A stretch of DNA of 36,420 nucleotides, from the NCBI GenBank assembly GCA_035712245.1, contig DASTBC010000060.1:1-36420 (forward strand). The letters run 5' to 3'. Below are positions 36,303 through 36,420 of this stretch, one piece after another (within the stretch, counting starts at the first letter, position 1; each line of letters starts with the position of its first letter). Made by a program: the position numbers and the translations under genes. The DNA comes from Candidatus Eisenbacteria bacterium (GTDB lineage Bacteria > Eisenbacteria > RBG-16-71-46 > SZUA-252). The notes beneath the pieces were generated by a model, which was given only the letters and a program-made list of their open reading frames with translations, had not been told where the DNA came from and made no database searches.

Positions 36303-36420
36303 GCTTACGTGACCGTATCTCAGCGGAACTCGGCTGAAGCATCAGGGACCTTGAGTAGCTTATGTGTAGCTTATCGTCTCGGAGAATCCATGTGCCTTGG
36401 ATCCCTGCTATGATTGGCCC
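36303..36420. other. Gene-free stretch at the right edge
   Basis: No gene start, RNA or terminator is supported. GTAGCTTAT occurs twice, 11 bp apart (36355-36363, 36366-36374). The stretch is visibly richer in A and T than most of the window. Confidence 0.4.

Overview
The window is GC-rich with strong G/C third-position bias and very tight gene packing. It looks like a chromosomal segment of a Gram-negative-type bacterium: there are lipoboxes, GmhA, and a SurA/PpiC-like lipoprotein. The mix of SpoVG, MglA/MglB, a kinase-TolB-TPR protein and W-rich lipoproteins suggests a lineage near Candidatus Eisenbacteria, Acidobacteria or Myxococcota. This placement is inference from gene content; no rRNA is present to test it.

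Positions 1-21.1 kb form one almost uninterrupted minus-strand run. Read 5'->3' it is mglB-mglA-pgpA-cinA-thpR / recA-recX-alaS-rfbA-rfbD-gmhA-(UbiA-type phosphoribosyltransferase)-ispE / spoVG-tRNA-Gln / prs-rplY-pth-rpsF-rpsR-DUF2232-rplI / PpiC lipoprotein-DUF151-gamma carbonic anhydrase-periplasmic binding protein (cut by the left edge). Many junctions are ATGA or GTGA overlaps, which indicates translational coupling. The run joins cell polarity (MglAB), recombination and repair, tRNA charging, surface-sugar and isoprenoid precursors, PRPP synthesis, translation, and envelope proteins. A 124-nt structured inverted repeat lies in the prs leader.

Positions 21.3-24.4 kb (minus) carry the conserved set SRP RNA (ffs)-dnaX-ybaB-recR, ended by a weak terminator. 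Positions 24.3-26.1 kb carry five tRNA genes (Ala-CGC, Ser-GGA, Ser-CGA, Arg-ACG, Ser-GCT) around tadA and an exported protein gene. TadA makes inosine-34 in tRNA-Arg(ACG), so enzyme and substrate are near neighbours.

Positions 26.2-33.6 kb are less conserved and change strand several times. They hold a CDF metal transporter coupled to an M48-like protein whose catalytic Glu is replaced (HQVAH), a GNAT acetyltransferase coupled to a small membrane protein, an exported metallo-beta-lactamase-fold hydrolase, an alpha/beta hydrolase, a DUF6600-like lipoprotein, a lipoprotein with two NTF2-like halves, and a small membrane protein.

Positions 33.6-36.4 kb hold a complete tRNA-Ser(TGA), a large cytosolic Ser/Thr kinase-TolB-TPR gene with less biased codon use, and then a 5'-half copy of the same tRNA-Ser in direct orientation. 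This layout resembles the two attachment ends of an integrated element. It is, with the prs-leader structure, the most interesting non-housekeeping signal in the window. No CRISPR array, rRNA, IS element or phage structural gene was seen.
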